NCBI GenBank assembly: GCA_016234305.1
Contig: JACRFM010000076.1
Coordinates: 1-10,514, forward strand
Source: Candidatus Kerfeldbacteria bacterium
GTDB lineage: Bacteria; Patescibacteriota; Patescibacteriia; Veblenbacterales; UBA10138
Direction: 5' to 3'
DNA: 10,514 nucleotides
This document shows positions 1 through 5,881 of the stretch, piece after piece (within the stretch, counting starts at the first letter, position 1; every line of letters begins with the position of its first letter). The notes beneath the pieces were generated by a model, which made no database searches, was not told where the DNA came from, and saw only the letters and a list, made by a program, of their open reading frames with translations. The position numbers were made by a program, and so were the translations under genes.

Positions 1-19
1 AAAAATCGCAAGGGATAGC

Positions 20-102
20 AACCTTTTGGAGAAAAAGGTTGATGCCAAAGAAATTTTTGGCTCGAACATCCGTTTGGCGAGCCTCGTTTCACGCGGCGAG
101 CC
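20..102. repeat. Cluster of short inverted repeats
   Basis: Several short hairpins follow one another: AACCTTTT (20-27) with AAAAGGTT (33-40); GCCAAA (44-49) with TTTGGC (56-61); GGCTCG (59-64) with CGAGCC (78-83). The word GGCGAGCC also occurs twice (76-83 and 95-102). No credible gene covers this stretch; open frames through it continue into the tRNA-Gly gene and are artefacts. It resembles the palindrome-rich intergenic DNA at 3100-3416 and 9206-9338. Confidence 0.5.
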
Positions 103-112
103 CCAAAATCAA

Positions 113-135
113 TGGGCGGCGCTATGCGCCGCCCA
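113..135 (-). terminator. Perfect 10-bp GC-rich hairpin downstream of tRNA-Gly
   Basis: TGGGCGGCGC (113-122) pairs perfectly with GCGCCGCCCA (126-135) around a TAT triloop. Read on the minus strand it lies 35 bases past the tRNA-Gly 3' end and is followed by TTGATTTT, an imperfect T tract, so it may terminate tRNA transcription. It could equally be one of the triloop palindromic repeats seen elsewhere in the window. Confidence 0.45.
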
Positions 136-170
136 CGAAAAAGTCGGTCAAATTCCTGAAAGTCAAATCT

Positions 171-244
171 TGGAGCGGGCTACGGGAATCGAACCCGCCT
201 CTATTGCTTGGGAAGCAATGATACTACCACTGTACTAATCCCGC
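171..244 (-). tRNA. tRNA-Gly (anticodon CCC), CCA encoded
   Basis: The minus strand folds into a complete cloverleaf. The acceptor stem is GCGGGAT/AGCCCGC with one A-G mismatch at 6-67. The D stem is GTAC/GTAT, the anticodon stem ATTGC/GCAAT with loop TTCCCAA (anticodon CCC, reads GGG), and the T arm GCGGG-TTCGATT-CCCGT. The discriminator is T and the 3' CCA is encoded (TGG at 171-173 on the plus strand). A -10-like TATGAT lies upstream at 268-273 (minus), without a convincing -35. The anticodon is CCC, not TCA, so it is not a suppressor for UGA. Confidence 0.95.
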
Positions 245-399
245 GTGTTTCCAGCTTATGAGCGATAATCATACTACACCCACCTGATAAAAGCGGCCAA
301 TTAATAATCTAAATTATTAAAGTTCGCCTTTCAGTATATCAGCCAAGCTTAAAAAATCAAGCTGCTAAGTTCAAACATTAGCCAGTTATTTGGAATTTA

Positions 400-408
400 T
401 GCTATATT
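400..408 (+). promoter_or_regulatory. Extended -10 promoter of ftsE, leaderless
   Basis: TGCTATATT fits the extended -10 consensus TGnTATAAT. It ends nine bases before the ftsE ATG, so the expected transcription start is at about 415-418. A second TATAAT at 409-414 is too close to the ATG to serve it. No -35 or Shine-Dalgarno sequence is visible. Confidence 0.6.
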
Positions 409-417
409 TATAATGTT

Positions 418-1107
418 ATGCCTTTGATTGAATTTCGCAATGTCAGTAAATATTATCCCGGGAACATTGTCGCGGTAAAAGATATTACCCTAATTATTGA
501 GGAAGGGGAGTTTGTTTCCATTGTGGGACAAAGCGGAACCGGTAAAACCACGCTGGTCAGATTATTAATTGCCGAAGAACCGTTGTCTGAAGGCAGGATT
601 CTGGTGGCTGGCTGGGATATTACCAACATTCATACTAATGAAGTACCAATTTTACGCAAACAAATTGGCGTGGTTTTCCAAGATTTCAAACTCTTGCCGA
701 CTAAGACCGTGTTTGAAAATGTCGCCTTTGCGCTGGAAGTTTCCAACGCCGATAAAAACAGAATTCAAAGCATCGTGCCCCAATTGTTAAAAATTGTCGG
801 TTTACAGGAAAAGGCCGAACGCTTTCCTCATGAATTATCCGGCGGCGAACAGCAACGCGTGGTCATTGCCCGCGCTCTGGCACACCGGCCCAAAATACTG
901 GTAGCCGACGAACCCACCGGCAATCTTGATTCAATCAACACCAAAGAGATTGTTGAATTATTAAAAAAAATTAACGAATTCGGCACCACGGTTATTTTAG
1001 TAACCCATAACAAAGATACCGTCAACGAACTTAAACGCCGGGTGATTATGATAGACCAGGGCCGCGTTCAATCCGACCACCAGAAAGGCAGATATTTACT
1101 TAAATAA
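418..1107 (+). CDS. ftsE: Cell division ATP-binding protein FtsE
   Basis: Cytoplasmic ABC ATPase that pairs with FtsX and couples ATP hydrolysis to activation of peptidoglycan hydrolases at the division site. The 229-residue length is normal for FtsE. Visible motifs are Walker [10 protein letters not shown] (37-45), the Q-loop in VVFQDF (Q88), the ABC signature SGGEQ (141-145), Walker B ILVADEP with catalytic E165, the D-loop GNLDS (168-172) and the switch H197 in VTHN. The gene directly precedes ftsX, four bases apart, which supports FtsE over LolD-type relatives. There is no Shine-Dalgarno sequence, and the ATG sits at the predicted +1 of an extended -10 promoter. Confidence 0.96.
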   Translation: MPLIEFRNVSKYYPGNIVAVKDITLIIEEGEFVSIVGQSGTGKTTLVRLLIAEEPLSEGRILVAGWDITNIHTNEVPILRKQIGVVFQDFKLLPTKTVFENVAFALEVSNADKNRIQSIVPQLLKIVGLQEKAERFPHELSGGEQQRVVIARALAHRPKILVADEPTGNLDSINTKEIVELLKKINEFGTTVILVTHNKDTVNELKRRVIMIDQGRVQSDHQKGRYLLK

Positions 1108-1111
1108 AACT

Positions 1112-2026
1112 ATGCTAATTGCTTTTTATCGCATCCTCCGCTTTGCCGGCCAAAACTTTTGGCGCAATATTTGGCTGTCACTAGTGACAGTTACCATCTT
1201 GACCTTGAGTCTAATTTCGGTTTCGGCCCTGAGCATCATTTCTACCTTATCTAACGAAGCCCTCTCCCGTTTGGAAGAAAAAATAAACATTTCGGTTTAT
1301 TTAAAACCAACACTCAAACTGGCCGAAATCGACAGTTTTAAAAAACAAATTGAAGCCTTACCCGATCTTAAAAGCGTCAACTTAATCAATGCCGATGAGG
1401 CCTTAAAAAGTTTTAAAGAGCGCTACCAAAATAATCCTCTTATCGCCGAATCACTGCTGGCGATTGGCTCCAACCCTTTAGGTTCCAGTTTAACCATTAA
1501 AGTATCATCAGACCAAGGTTATCAAAAAATTCTGGATGAACTGGAAAGCGATAAATTCAAAGCTTACATTCAAGAAGCTCGTTTTGACGATTACCGACGG
1601 GTTATTTCCACTGTTAATGATTTGACGGGTAAACTTAAACGAATTGGCTACGGGGTAAGCTTAGTTTTTGTTTTAATCGCGCTGCTGGTAGTCTTTAACA
1701 CCATCAGGCTTAATATTTATACACACCGCGAAGAAATTGGCATTATGCGCCTGGTGGGAGCGACCAGTTGGTTTATACGAGCGCCTTTAATGGTAGAAAG
1801 CATCTTTTACGCCGCACTGGCCACAGCTATTTGCGCCTTGATATTTTACCCGGCCTTAAGCGCGCTGCAACCTTATGTCAGTTCGTTTTTTGATGGTTTT
1901 GATTTTAACTTAATTAACTATTACAATGAACGTTGGTTTATATTTTGGCCGGCTTTATTTGTAGGTTGCAGTCTTTTGAGCATCTTGGCTTCAACTGTGG
2001 CCATGCGTAAGTATTTAAAAATTTAA
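1112..2026 (+). CDS. ftsX: Cell division permease-like protein FtsX
   Basis: Membrane partner of FtsE; it carries the ATPase signal to an extracytoplasmic hydrolase or adaptor. The 304 residues show the classic FtsX plan: TM1 at about 21-44, a large external domain at about 46-178, and TM2-TM4 at about 180-200, 224-248 and 275-296. The segment EEIGIMRLVGATSWFIRAP (208-226) after TM2 is a family hallmark. The start lies four bases after the ftsE stop, with no Shine-Dalgarno sequence, so translation probably depends on coupling or on leaderless-style initiation. The FtsX partner in this organism is not known. The next gene and the M23 peptidase at 7404-8033 are candidates (inference). Confidence 0.95.
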   Translation: MLIAFYRILRFAGQNFWRNIWLSLVTVTILTLSLISVSALSIISTLSNEALSRLEEKINISVYLKPTLKLAEIDSFKKQIEALPDLKSVNLINADEALKSFKERYQNNPLIAESLLAIGSNPLGSSLTIKVSSDQGYQKILDELESDKFKAYIQEARFDDYRRVISTVNDLTGKLKRIGYGVSLVFVLIALLVVFNTIRLNIYTHREEIGIMRLVGATSWFIRAPLMVESIFYAALATAICALIFYPALSALQPYVSSFFDGFDFNLINYYNERWFIFWPALFVGCSLLSILASTVAMRKYLKI

Positions 2027-2033
2027 GTTAATT

Positions 2034-2654
2034 ATGAATAGATATCTCTGGCTAGTGATTACTATTTTTGTCATCGCGGCGTCTTATGGAATGTACCGCC
2101 TGATTTTTTATAATCCAACCGAACAAATCACCCAGGCTAAACTTGATTTAAGCCGCTCACAAACAAACACCGATACGGCTGCCAAACCAGATTTGCCATT
2201 TCAAGGTCCGCAATTACCCCCAGCCAATCCTAACCAAATTAACCAACCGACGGCTTTAATGCCCAGCGCACAACCTCAATTACCCGGACCGCGTTTAGAC
2301 TCGTTGCCCAATGCTCACCCGCCTCAAACTCAACCCAATCTACCCCAACAGCCCCCAACGCCCAATCCGGGCGCTTTAACTGGCAAATGGCAAAACAATA
2401 CTGCTGCCCAATATACTATGGAATTCAAAGCTGATAATACCGTAACCGAATACACTAATGGCAAACCCACTGGCAGCGGCACTTGGAAATTTGAAGATGC
2501 TAAAAACCAATCTGCTGGACCAAAAACGCAGCTATTAAAAGTCATTGTCAATAATGAAACCCGCAGTTACCAAATTTTAAATTTGTCAGCCACCAATTTA
2601 TCCTATATAACCAATGCTAAAGAGGGGATTCAAAGCTTTAATCGTCTGCCGTAA
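2034..2654 (+). CDS. Membrane-anchored protein with Pro/Gln-rich linker
   Basis: Function not recognised. The 206 residues fall into three parts. A single N-terminal membrane anchor spans about 4-26. A low-complexity linker rich in Pro, Gln and Asn spans about 27-114. A compact domain at about 115-206 begins LTGKW and contains the pattern YTMEFKADNTVTEYTNGKP (127-145), which looks like a small beta-barrel of lipocalin-like or META-like type; this fold is a guess. The anchor followed by a flexible linker suggests the domain is displayed outside the membrane. It starts seven bases after ftsX without a Shine-Dalgarno sequence, so it is very likely cotranscribed with ftsEX and could be an accessory or extracytoplasmic partner of that complex. 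Confidence 0.8.
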   Translation: MNRYLWLVITIFVIAASYGMYRLIFYNPTEQITQAKLDLSRSQTNTDTAAKPDLPFQGPQLPPANPNQINQPTALMPSAQPQLPGPRLDSLPNAHPPQTQPNLPQQPPTPNPGALTGKWQNNTAAQYTMEFKADNTVTEYTNGKPTGSGTWKFEDAKNQSAGPKTQLLKVIVNNETRSYQILNLSATNLSYITNAKEGIQSFNRLP

Positions 2655-2662
2655 AAATTCCT

Positions 2663-3022
2663 GTGACTAATCTACTAAATAAAAAATGCGTTCCCTGCGA
2701 AGGCGGGGTAGAACCGTTGGCTAAAGCTAAAGCCGGGGAGTATCTGAAATTGATTCCTGGTTGGAAAATTGCCGGTGCTGATAAAGTTATTAACCGCAGT
2801 CTGGCTTTTAATGATTTTACCGCGGCTATAAAATTCATAAACCAACTGGCTGAATTGGCCGAAAGCGAGAGTCATCATCCCAATTTTACCTTGCACGATT
2901 GGAACCAGGTTGATATTGAGCTGTCCACTCACGCTATCGGCGGACTGTCGGAAAATGATTTCATTCTGGCGGCCAAGATAAATCAGCTACTGTCGTTCAA
3001 TAATTCCCAGCCAAAACCTTGA
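2663..3022 (+). CDS. phhB: Pterin-4a-carbinolamine dehydratase (DCoH/PhhB family)
   Basis: Small cytoplasmic enzyme of the family that dehydrates 4a-hydroxytetrahydropterin and elsewhere recycles the cofactor of aromatic amino acid hydroxylases. The N-terminus LLNKKCVPCEGG (4-15) is typical of bacterial members. The active-site block SHHPNF (70-75; H71, H72) is followed by H90 in ELSTHAIGGLSENDF (86-100). The length of 119 residues is normal, with a short Asn/Gln/Pro tail. The start is GTG at 2663, eight bases after the preceding stop; it is chosen because MTxLL is the usual family start. No aromatic amino acid hydroxylase is nearby, so the substrate here is uncertain. The stop is TGA. Confidence 0.9.
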   Translation: MTNLLNKKCVPCEGGVEPLAKAKAGEYLKLIPGWKIAGADKVINRSLAFNDFTAAIKFINQLAELAESESHHPNFTLHDWNQVDIELSTHAIGGLSENDFILAAKINQLLSFNNSQPKP

Positions 3023-3099
3023 CATTAGGCTAAAAAAAGATAGAATAAAGAATTGCAAATAGCGAATTAAGAATAGCAAAGTCATTCTGATCCGCCTCC

Positions 3100-3180
3100 C
3101 TCGGCCCGCGACTCGATTGAGCTCGCCGAAATCCATCCGGCGGAGCCTCGCCTTCGGCGGGGCGTGCTGGCGGAGAAGAA
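3100..3180. repeat. GC-rich palindromic repeat block
   Basis: This block lies in a 445-base stretch without a protein gene (3023-3467). It holds CGCCG (3124-3128) with CGGCG (3138-3142), and GCCTCGCC (3145-3152) with GGCGGGGC (3156-3163) around a TTC triloop (one G-T pair). It is far more GC-rich than the surrounding AT-rich DNA. No T tract follows, so termination is not the obvious role. Confidence 0.55.
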
Positions 3181-3253
3181 TCTAACTCCTTCATTTCAGT
3201 ATACGTAAAACCAAAAAAACAAATTATTTATGATGACTTACGTCTTTAATGTC

Positions 3254-3275
3254 ATTCCGGCCTATGAGCCGGAAT
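3254..3275. repeat. Inverted repeat ATTCCGGC...GCCGGAAT
   Basis: ATTCCGGC (3254-3261) pairs with GCCGGAAT (3268-3275) around CTATGA. It is preceded by GTC and followed by CCAGACT, giving the shape GTCATTCC-hairpin-GGAATCCAG seen in many interspersed bacterial repeats. CCAGACT (3276-3282) also has an inverted copy, AGTCTGG, at 3325-3331. Probably a short interspersed palindromic element. Confidence 0.5.
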
Positions 3276-3345
3276 CCAGACTCATAAATTAGAAAAATAA
3301 AAAGTAGTTTATAACTTTTGTCCAAGTCTGGGGAATCGTCTAATG

Positions 3346-3416
3346 ACCCCGCCTATGGCGGCGGGGTAAATATGACTCAGGCCTTTTGCGCCAGAGGCGC
3401 ATCCGCCTTTGGCGGA
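3346..3416. repeat. Tandem hairpins with triloops
   Basis: Three hairpins occur in 71 bases. ACCCCGCC (3346-3353) pairs with GGCGGGGT (3360-3367). TGCGCC (3387-3392) pairs with GGCGCA (3396-3401) around AGA. Immediately after, TCCGCC (3402-3407) pairs with GGCGGA (3411-3416) around TTT. They lie just upstream of tRNA-Gln and belong to the same style of repeat as those at 113-135 and 3145-3163. An apparent reading frame through them into the tRNA is not a gene. Confidence 0.6.
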
Positions 3417-3467
3417 GAAGCTACATATTTAAAAATAAAGTGATTGACATAAAATCCTGTATAGAGC

Positions 3468-3538
3468 TGGGAGGTCGTCTAACGGTAGGACATGGGCCTT
3501 TGAAGCCCAGTATGAAGGTTCGATTCCTTCCCTCCCAG
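3468..3538 (+). tRNA. tRNA-Gln (anticodon TTG), CCA not encoded
   Basis: Complete cloverleaf: acceptor TGGGAGG/CCTCCCA with the weak U1-A72 pair usual for tRNA-Gln, D stem GTCT/GGAC, anticodon stem TGGGC/GCCCA with loop CTTTGAA (anticodon TTG), and T arm GAAGG-TTCGATT-CCTTC. The discriminator is G at 3538 and the next bases are CCT, so the CCA tail must be added after transcription, unlike the tRNA-Gly in this window. A TTGACA at 3444-3449 lies too near the 5' end to act as a -35 for this gene; TAAAAT at 3450-3455 is a possible -10. Confidence 0.95.
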
Positions 3539-3556
3539 CCTTATATAGGAGAATCC

Positions 3557-3586
3557 ATGTCCCCCAGCCATGCAGAGAAAAAATAA
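3557..3586 (+). CDS. Possible 9-codon leader ORF
   Basis: ATG at 3557 opens a frame encoding MSPSHAEKK and stops at TAA 3584-3586, ten bases before the phosphatase-family gene. It is preceded by AGGAGA (3547-3552) at suitable spacing, one of only two good Shine-Dalgarno-like sequences in this window. It could be a leader peptide for the next gene or chance; the short length gives no homology evidence. Its stop overlaps the AATAAT proposed as the -10 of the following gene. Confidence 0.2.
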   Translation: MSPSHAEKK

Positions 3587-3587
3587 T
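3582..3587 (+). promoter_or_regulatory. Candidate -10 (AATAAT) of the EEP gene
   Basis: AATAAT ends eight bases before the ATG at 3596, the same geometry as the stronger extended -10 boxes in this window. No TG extension or -35 is visible, so readthrough from tRNA-Gln is an alternative. Confidence 0.35.
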
Positions 3588-3595
3588 CACCCCAT

Positions 3596-4516
3596 ATGAA
3601 AATAGCGATTTTTAATTTACGAAATCTATTTGCCGCCGGCGACCATCAAATTTTTGACGAGCTGATTACTTACACTAATGAGCTTGTTGAACAACGTATA
3701 GAACAGACAGTAGCTACAATCATCAAGTTGGGAGCTGATATAATTGTGGTGAATGAAATCGGCTCAGCTGAGGTGCTTAAAACCATGGCTGACAAACTCC
3801 CGGGAAAATATTATTCATTTATGGCTAAGCCTGAATCAAGAGGTATAGCCAACGGCATACTTTACCGTGACGCACAAGCTACGTGCAAATCTTTTCGATT
3901 ATCGCCAAGTTTGCCACTCTTCACAGTTGGCGCCGGTGAACCTTACGTCGGCCAGTTAAAAAGTTATCGCGAGGTCATCCACTTTATCACTACTTATGCC
4001 GGCAAACCATTGCACGTCTTGGGGTTACATTTAAAAAGTCCTCTTGCTACACCTTTAAATAACGAACCAAAAGAGGCAGCCCAACCAACCAGTCAAACTG
4101 AAACTAGTGATGGAATTATCCGTTCTAGCCTAAGAAGGTTGGCCGAAGCCAGGGCCCTACGCTTAGTGCTTGACCAAATGTTCAACACCGATAGCACCCT
4201 ACAAGTTATCGTAACTGGAGATTTTAATGATACTGAAACCAGTGCTACCTTGCGCGCGCTCAAAGGGGAGTCAGACTTATTTCCAGGAAGGCTAACCAAT
4301 GTATGCGAACGCCTACCCCAGGCTAAACGATATAGTATAGTAGAAGGCGACTATCAACGTTTAATAGACCACATTTTAGTATCTAAACCACTCCTTAGTC
4401 AGATATTGAGTGTGGAAATTAAAAATGACAATTTGCAGAACCAGGAAGCGGAACCCAATTCAGCCTATTTAATTGATAGCGACCACGCGCCGATAGTGGT
4501 TGAATTAAAAGACTAA
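3596..4516 (+). CDS. Endonuclease/exonuclease/phosphatase (EEP) family protein
   Basis: Metal-dependent phosphodiesterase or phosphatase of the DNase I/exonuclease III/sphingomyelinase superfamily; the actual substrate cannot be told. The 306 residues carry the family's conserved positions in order: N7 (FNLRNLF), E54 (VVNEIGSAE), H145 (LGLHLKS), D209 and N211 (VTGDFNDT), D258 (IDHILVS) and the terminal D296-H297 (SDHAPIV). The catalytic set therefore looks intact. There is no signal peptide, so it is probably cytoplasmic. Residues about 150-175 form a polar insertion rich in Pro, Thr and Gln between the H and D motifs. It stands alone, separated from the next gene by 122 bases. Confidence 0.88.
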   Translation: MKIAIFNLRNLFAAGDHQIFDELITYTNELVEQRIEQTVATIIKLGADIIVVNEIGSAEVLKTMADKLPGKYYSFMAKPESRGIANGILYRDAQATCKSFRLSPSLPLFTVGAGEPYVGQLKSYREVIHFITTYAGKPLHVLGLHLKSPLATPLNNEPKEAAQPTSQTETSDGIIRSSLRRLAEARALRLVLDQMFNTDSTLQVIVTGDFNDTETSATLRALKGESDLFPGRLTNVCERLPQAKRYSIVEGDYQRLIDHILVSKPLLSQILSVEIKNDNLQNQEAEPNSAYLIDSDHAPIVVELKD

Positions 4517-4569
4517 AAACTCCATCCTCCCACTAGTTTTAGTTACATACCCAGTTCTACCTGGCTCTA

Positions 4570-4581
4570 ATTCGCGCGAAT
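4570..4581. repeat. 12-bp perfect palindrome ATTCGCGCGAAT
   Basis: In the 122-base gap before the first IMPase-like gene, ATTCGCGCGAAT is a perfect palindrome. It is followed four bases later by a partial copy, GCGAAT (4584-4589). A possible -10, TATAAA, lies at 4614-4619. It could be an operator for the downstream gene, but nothing identifies a regulator. Confidence 0.3.
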
Positions 4582-4638
4582 AGGCGAATAGTTTAAACTG
4601 CCAAAAAGAAAACTATAAAACGACAATCTAATTTTTTT

Positions 4639-5454
4639 ATGAAAAATTTTAGCCAGCGAACGAAATTTTTATTGAACCTTTCCCAAAAAGCTTGCCGGAT
4701 AATGTTAAAACATTATAATCCCTGCGGGGTTAGTTATACTGTTAAAACTAAAAGCAGCGATTGGGGCTTGGACGCTGTAACCAAGGCCGACCTGGAAGTA
4801 AATAAAATGGTTTTGCGAGAAACAGAAAAATATTATCCAGCTTATGGCCTATTGGGGGAGGAAATTAGTTCTTATAAAAAGGACCAAAAGTTATTCGTGG
4901 TTGATCCGATTGACGGCACACATATGTTTATAATTGGCGCGCCGTTGTTTGTTTTTTCCGCTGCGGTGGTTATAAACGGCAAACCAGTCGCTGGGGTGCT
5001 GGCTAACCCATTAGCCCAAAGAACCTTACTGGCAGAACTGGATAAGGGCGCTTATTTGGTAGAACGTAATATTAAATTATCAGTCAGTCAGCAAAAAACC
5101 TTCAAGGGCGCTTTAATTCGTACTGGTTGGAAAGATGCAAGCGCGGCTAATTTACTTCATAAACAAAATGCCCGCACACCGGAAATTTATACAGTTGGCG
5201 AATCAGCCTCGTTAATAGCCACTGGCGGATTTGACGGTGATATCTTTATGGGCAATGCCGCTCATGATATTGCCGCGGTTAAGATAGTAGTGGAAGAGGC
5301 TGGCGGTAGAGTGACTAATCTTTGGGGTCAAGAACAAAAATACGACCGCGACATTAAAGGCGCTATTATTACCAATGGCCATTTGCATAAAAAGTTAGTG
5401 GCAATTGTAAAACAATCCGGCCTACTAAAAACTTTTCAACCCGCCGCCAAATAA
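4639..5454 (+). CDS. Inositol-monophosphatase-family protein, paralogue 1
   Basis: Member of the Mg-dependent, Li-sensitive sugar/nucleotide phosphatase superfamily (IMPase, FBPase class IV, CysQ). Length 271 residues, normal for the family. Motifs seen: the first metal-site glutamates E74-E75 (LLGEEI), the central metal motif VVDPIDGT (87-94), and the C-terminal D210 in AHDIAAVKIVVEEAGG (208-223), which replaces the usual WDxAAG. The substrate (inositol phosphate, fructose bisphosphate, PAP or other) cannot be decided. It resembles the gene at 6604-7389, sharing DPIDGTxMF, AHDxAAVKIxVEEAGG and a GQEQxYD block near the C-terminus, so the two are duplicates. No clear leaderless promoter precedes it; TATAAA at 4614-4619 would give a leader of about 13 bases. 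Its stop lies two bases before the ArsR operator. Confidence 0.9.
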   Translation: MKNFSQRTKFLLNLSQKACRIMLKHYNPCGVSYTVKTKSSDWGLDAVTKADLEVNKMVLRETEKYYPAYGLLGEEISSYKKDQKLFVVDPIDGTHMFIIGAPLFVFSAAVVINGKPVAGVLANPLAQRTLLAELDKGAYLVERNIKLSVSQQKTFKGALIRTGWKDASAANLLHKQNARTPEIYTVGESASLIATGGFDGDIFMGNAAHDIAAVKIVVEEAGGRVTNLWGQEQKYDRDIKGAIITNGHLHKKLVAIVKQSGLLKTFQPAAK

Positions 5455-5455
5455 T

Positions 5456-5489
5456 ATCATTCCCACATTCTGCAGAATATAAGAATGAT
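5456..5489. promoter_or_regulatory. Palindromic operator upstream of the ArsR gene
   Basis: An inverted repeat centred at 5472/5473 has the perfect core ATTCTGCAGAAT (5467-5478) and outer arms ATCATTC (5456-5462) and GAATGAT (5483-5489). The interval 5458-5487 matches 5820-5849 at 27 of 30 positions. It covers the place where a -35 would sit for the -10 at 5501-5506, so bound protein would block polymerase. The obvious binding protein is the ArsR-type regulator itself (inference). Confidence 0.8.
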
Positions 5490-5497
5490 TAAAGTTG

Positions 5498-5506
5498 TGA
5501 TATAAT
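5498..5506 (+). promoter_or_regulatory. Extended -10 promoter of the ArsR gene, leaderless
   Basis: TGATATAAT is a perfect match to TGnTATAAT. It ends six bases before the ATG at 5513, which would make the A of ATG the +1 position. The operator ends eleven bases upstream of it. Confidence 0.75.
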
Positions 5507-5512
5507 ATACTA

Positions 5513-5812
5513 ATGACTACAAGACTGAAAACCGCCAAACAAATGGAACGTCACTTTAAGGGTATGGCCAATCACTACCGCATTGAGATACTTCTTTTGA
5601 TTGATAAAGAAAACGGGATTACCGTTGAAGCTATGGCTGAACATCTTAAAGCAAACTTCAAAACCATTTCACAACACACTCGCTATCTTATGAATGCCGG
5701 ACTTATCAAAAAACAATACCAAGGGAGAATGGTTGCACACTATCTATCGCCCTATGGCAAACACTTTATCAAATTCACTAAAGGCTTTCAGCGCCTGGGT
5801 AGTAAATACTAA
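5513..5812 (+). CDS. ArsR-type winged helix-turn-helix regulator
   Basis: 99-residue DNA-binding protein of ArsR/SmtB type. The first helix region GMANHYRIEILLLI (17-30) matches the family's LANPTRLxIL segment. A helix-turn-helix follows at about 37-63, with probable recognition helix FKTISQHTRYLMNAG (49-63), then a wing at about 66-79. It contains no cysteine and lacks the ELCVCDL-type metal site, so classical thiol metal sensing through that site is excluded. Two near-identical palindromes bracket the gene, at 5456-5489 and 5819-5850. This is the expected layout for a dimeric regulator controlling itself and the DedA-like gene that follows. It is expressed from an extended -10 promoter without a leader. 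What it senses is unknown. Confidence 0.88.
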   Translation: MTTRLKTAKQMERHFKGMANHYRIEILLLIDKENGITVEAMAEHLKANFKTISQHTRYLMNAGLIKKQYQGRMVAHYLSPYGKHFIKFTKGFQRLGSKY

Positions 5813-5818
5813 TCAGCA

Positions 5819-5850
5819 ACATTCTAACATTCTGCAGAATATTAGAATGT
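5819..5850. promoter_or_regulatory. Palindromic operator between the ArsR and DedA genes
   Basis: A 32-bp inverted repeat centred at 5834/5835 has only one mismatched pair: outer arms ACATTCTAA (5819-5827) and TTAGAATGT (5842-5850), and core ATTCTGCAGAAT (5829-5840). It starts seven bases after the regulator's stop. Its right arm overlaps the -35 position expected for CATAAT at 5868-5873. It is a near copy of the site at 5456-5489, so the same protein should bind both. Confidence 0.82.
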
Positions 5851-5867
5851 GTATAGTGGCATTTATC

Positions 5868-5873
5868 CATAAT
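5868..5873 (+). promoter_or_regulatory. Candidate -10 (CATAAT) of the DedA-like gene
   Basis: CATAAT ends eight bases before the ATG at 5882, again a leaderless geometry. TATAGT at 5852-5857, adjoining the operator, is an alternative -10 and would give a short leader. Confidence 0.45.
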
Positions 5874-5881
5874 TAATAAAT

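Noticed and set aside
26..238. Two overlapping frames of 60-70 codons at the window start
   Set aside because: Both read into the antisense of the tRNA-Gly gene (giving peptides such as GLRESNPP), a well-known artefact; no start signals and no independent homology.
171..244. UGA-to-glycine recoding (Gracilibacteria/SR1 code)
   Set aside because: The tRNA-Gly anticodon is CCC, not TCA, and TGA ends two genes at the expected family lengths.
3100..3416. CRISPR array in the repeat-rich gap
   Set aside because: The hairpins differ in sequence and spacing and there are no regular direct repeats with unique spacers; no cas genes.
3444..3449. Consensus -35 TTGACA before tRNA-Gln
   Set aside because: A -10 at normal spacing would fall inside the tRNA, so it cannot be its -35 element.
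3386..3586. 66-codon frame across tandem hairpins and tRNA-Gln
   Set aside because: It passes through palindromic repeats and the whole tRNA; only its last nine codons have an SD and are listed separately at low confidence.
4591..4598. Palindrome GTTTAAAC before IMPase paralogue 1
   Set aside because: Eight bases in AT-rich DNA, too short to support a regulatory call.
5513..5812. Metal or arsenic sensing by the ArsR-type protein
   Set aside because: The protein has no cysteine and no ELCVCDL-type site; no metal efflux gene is near.
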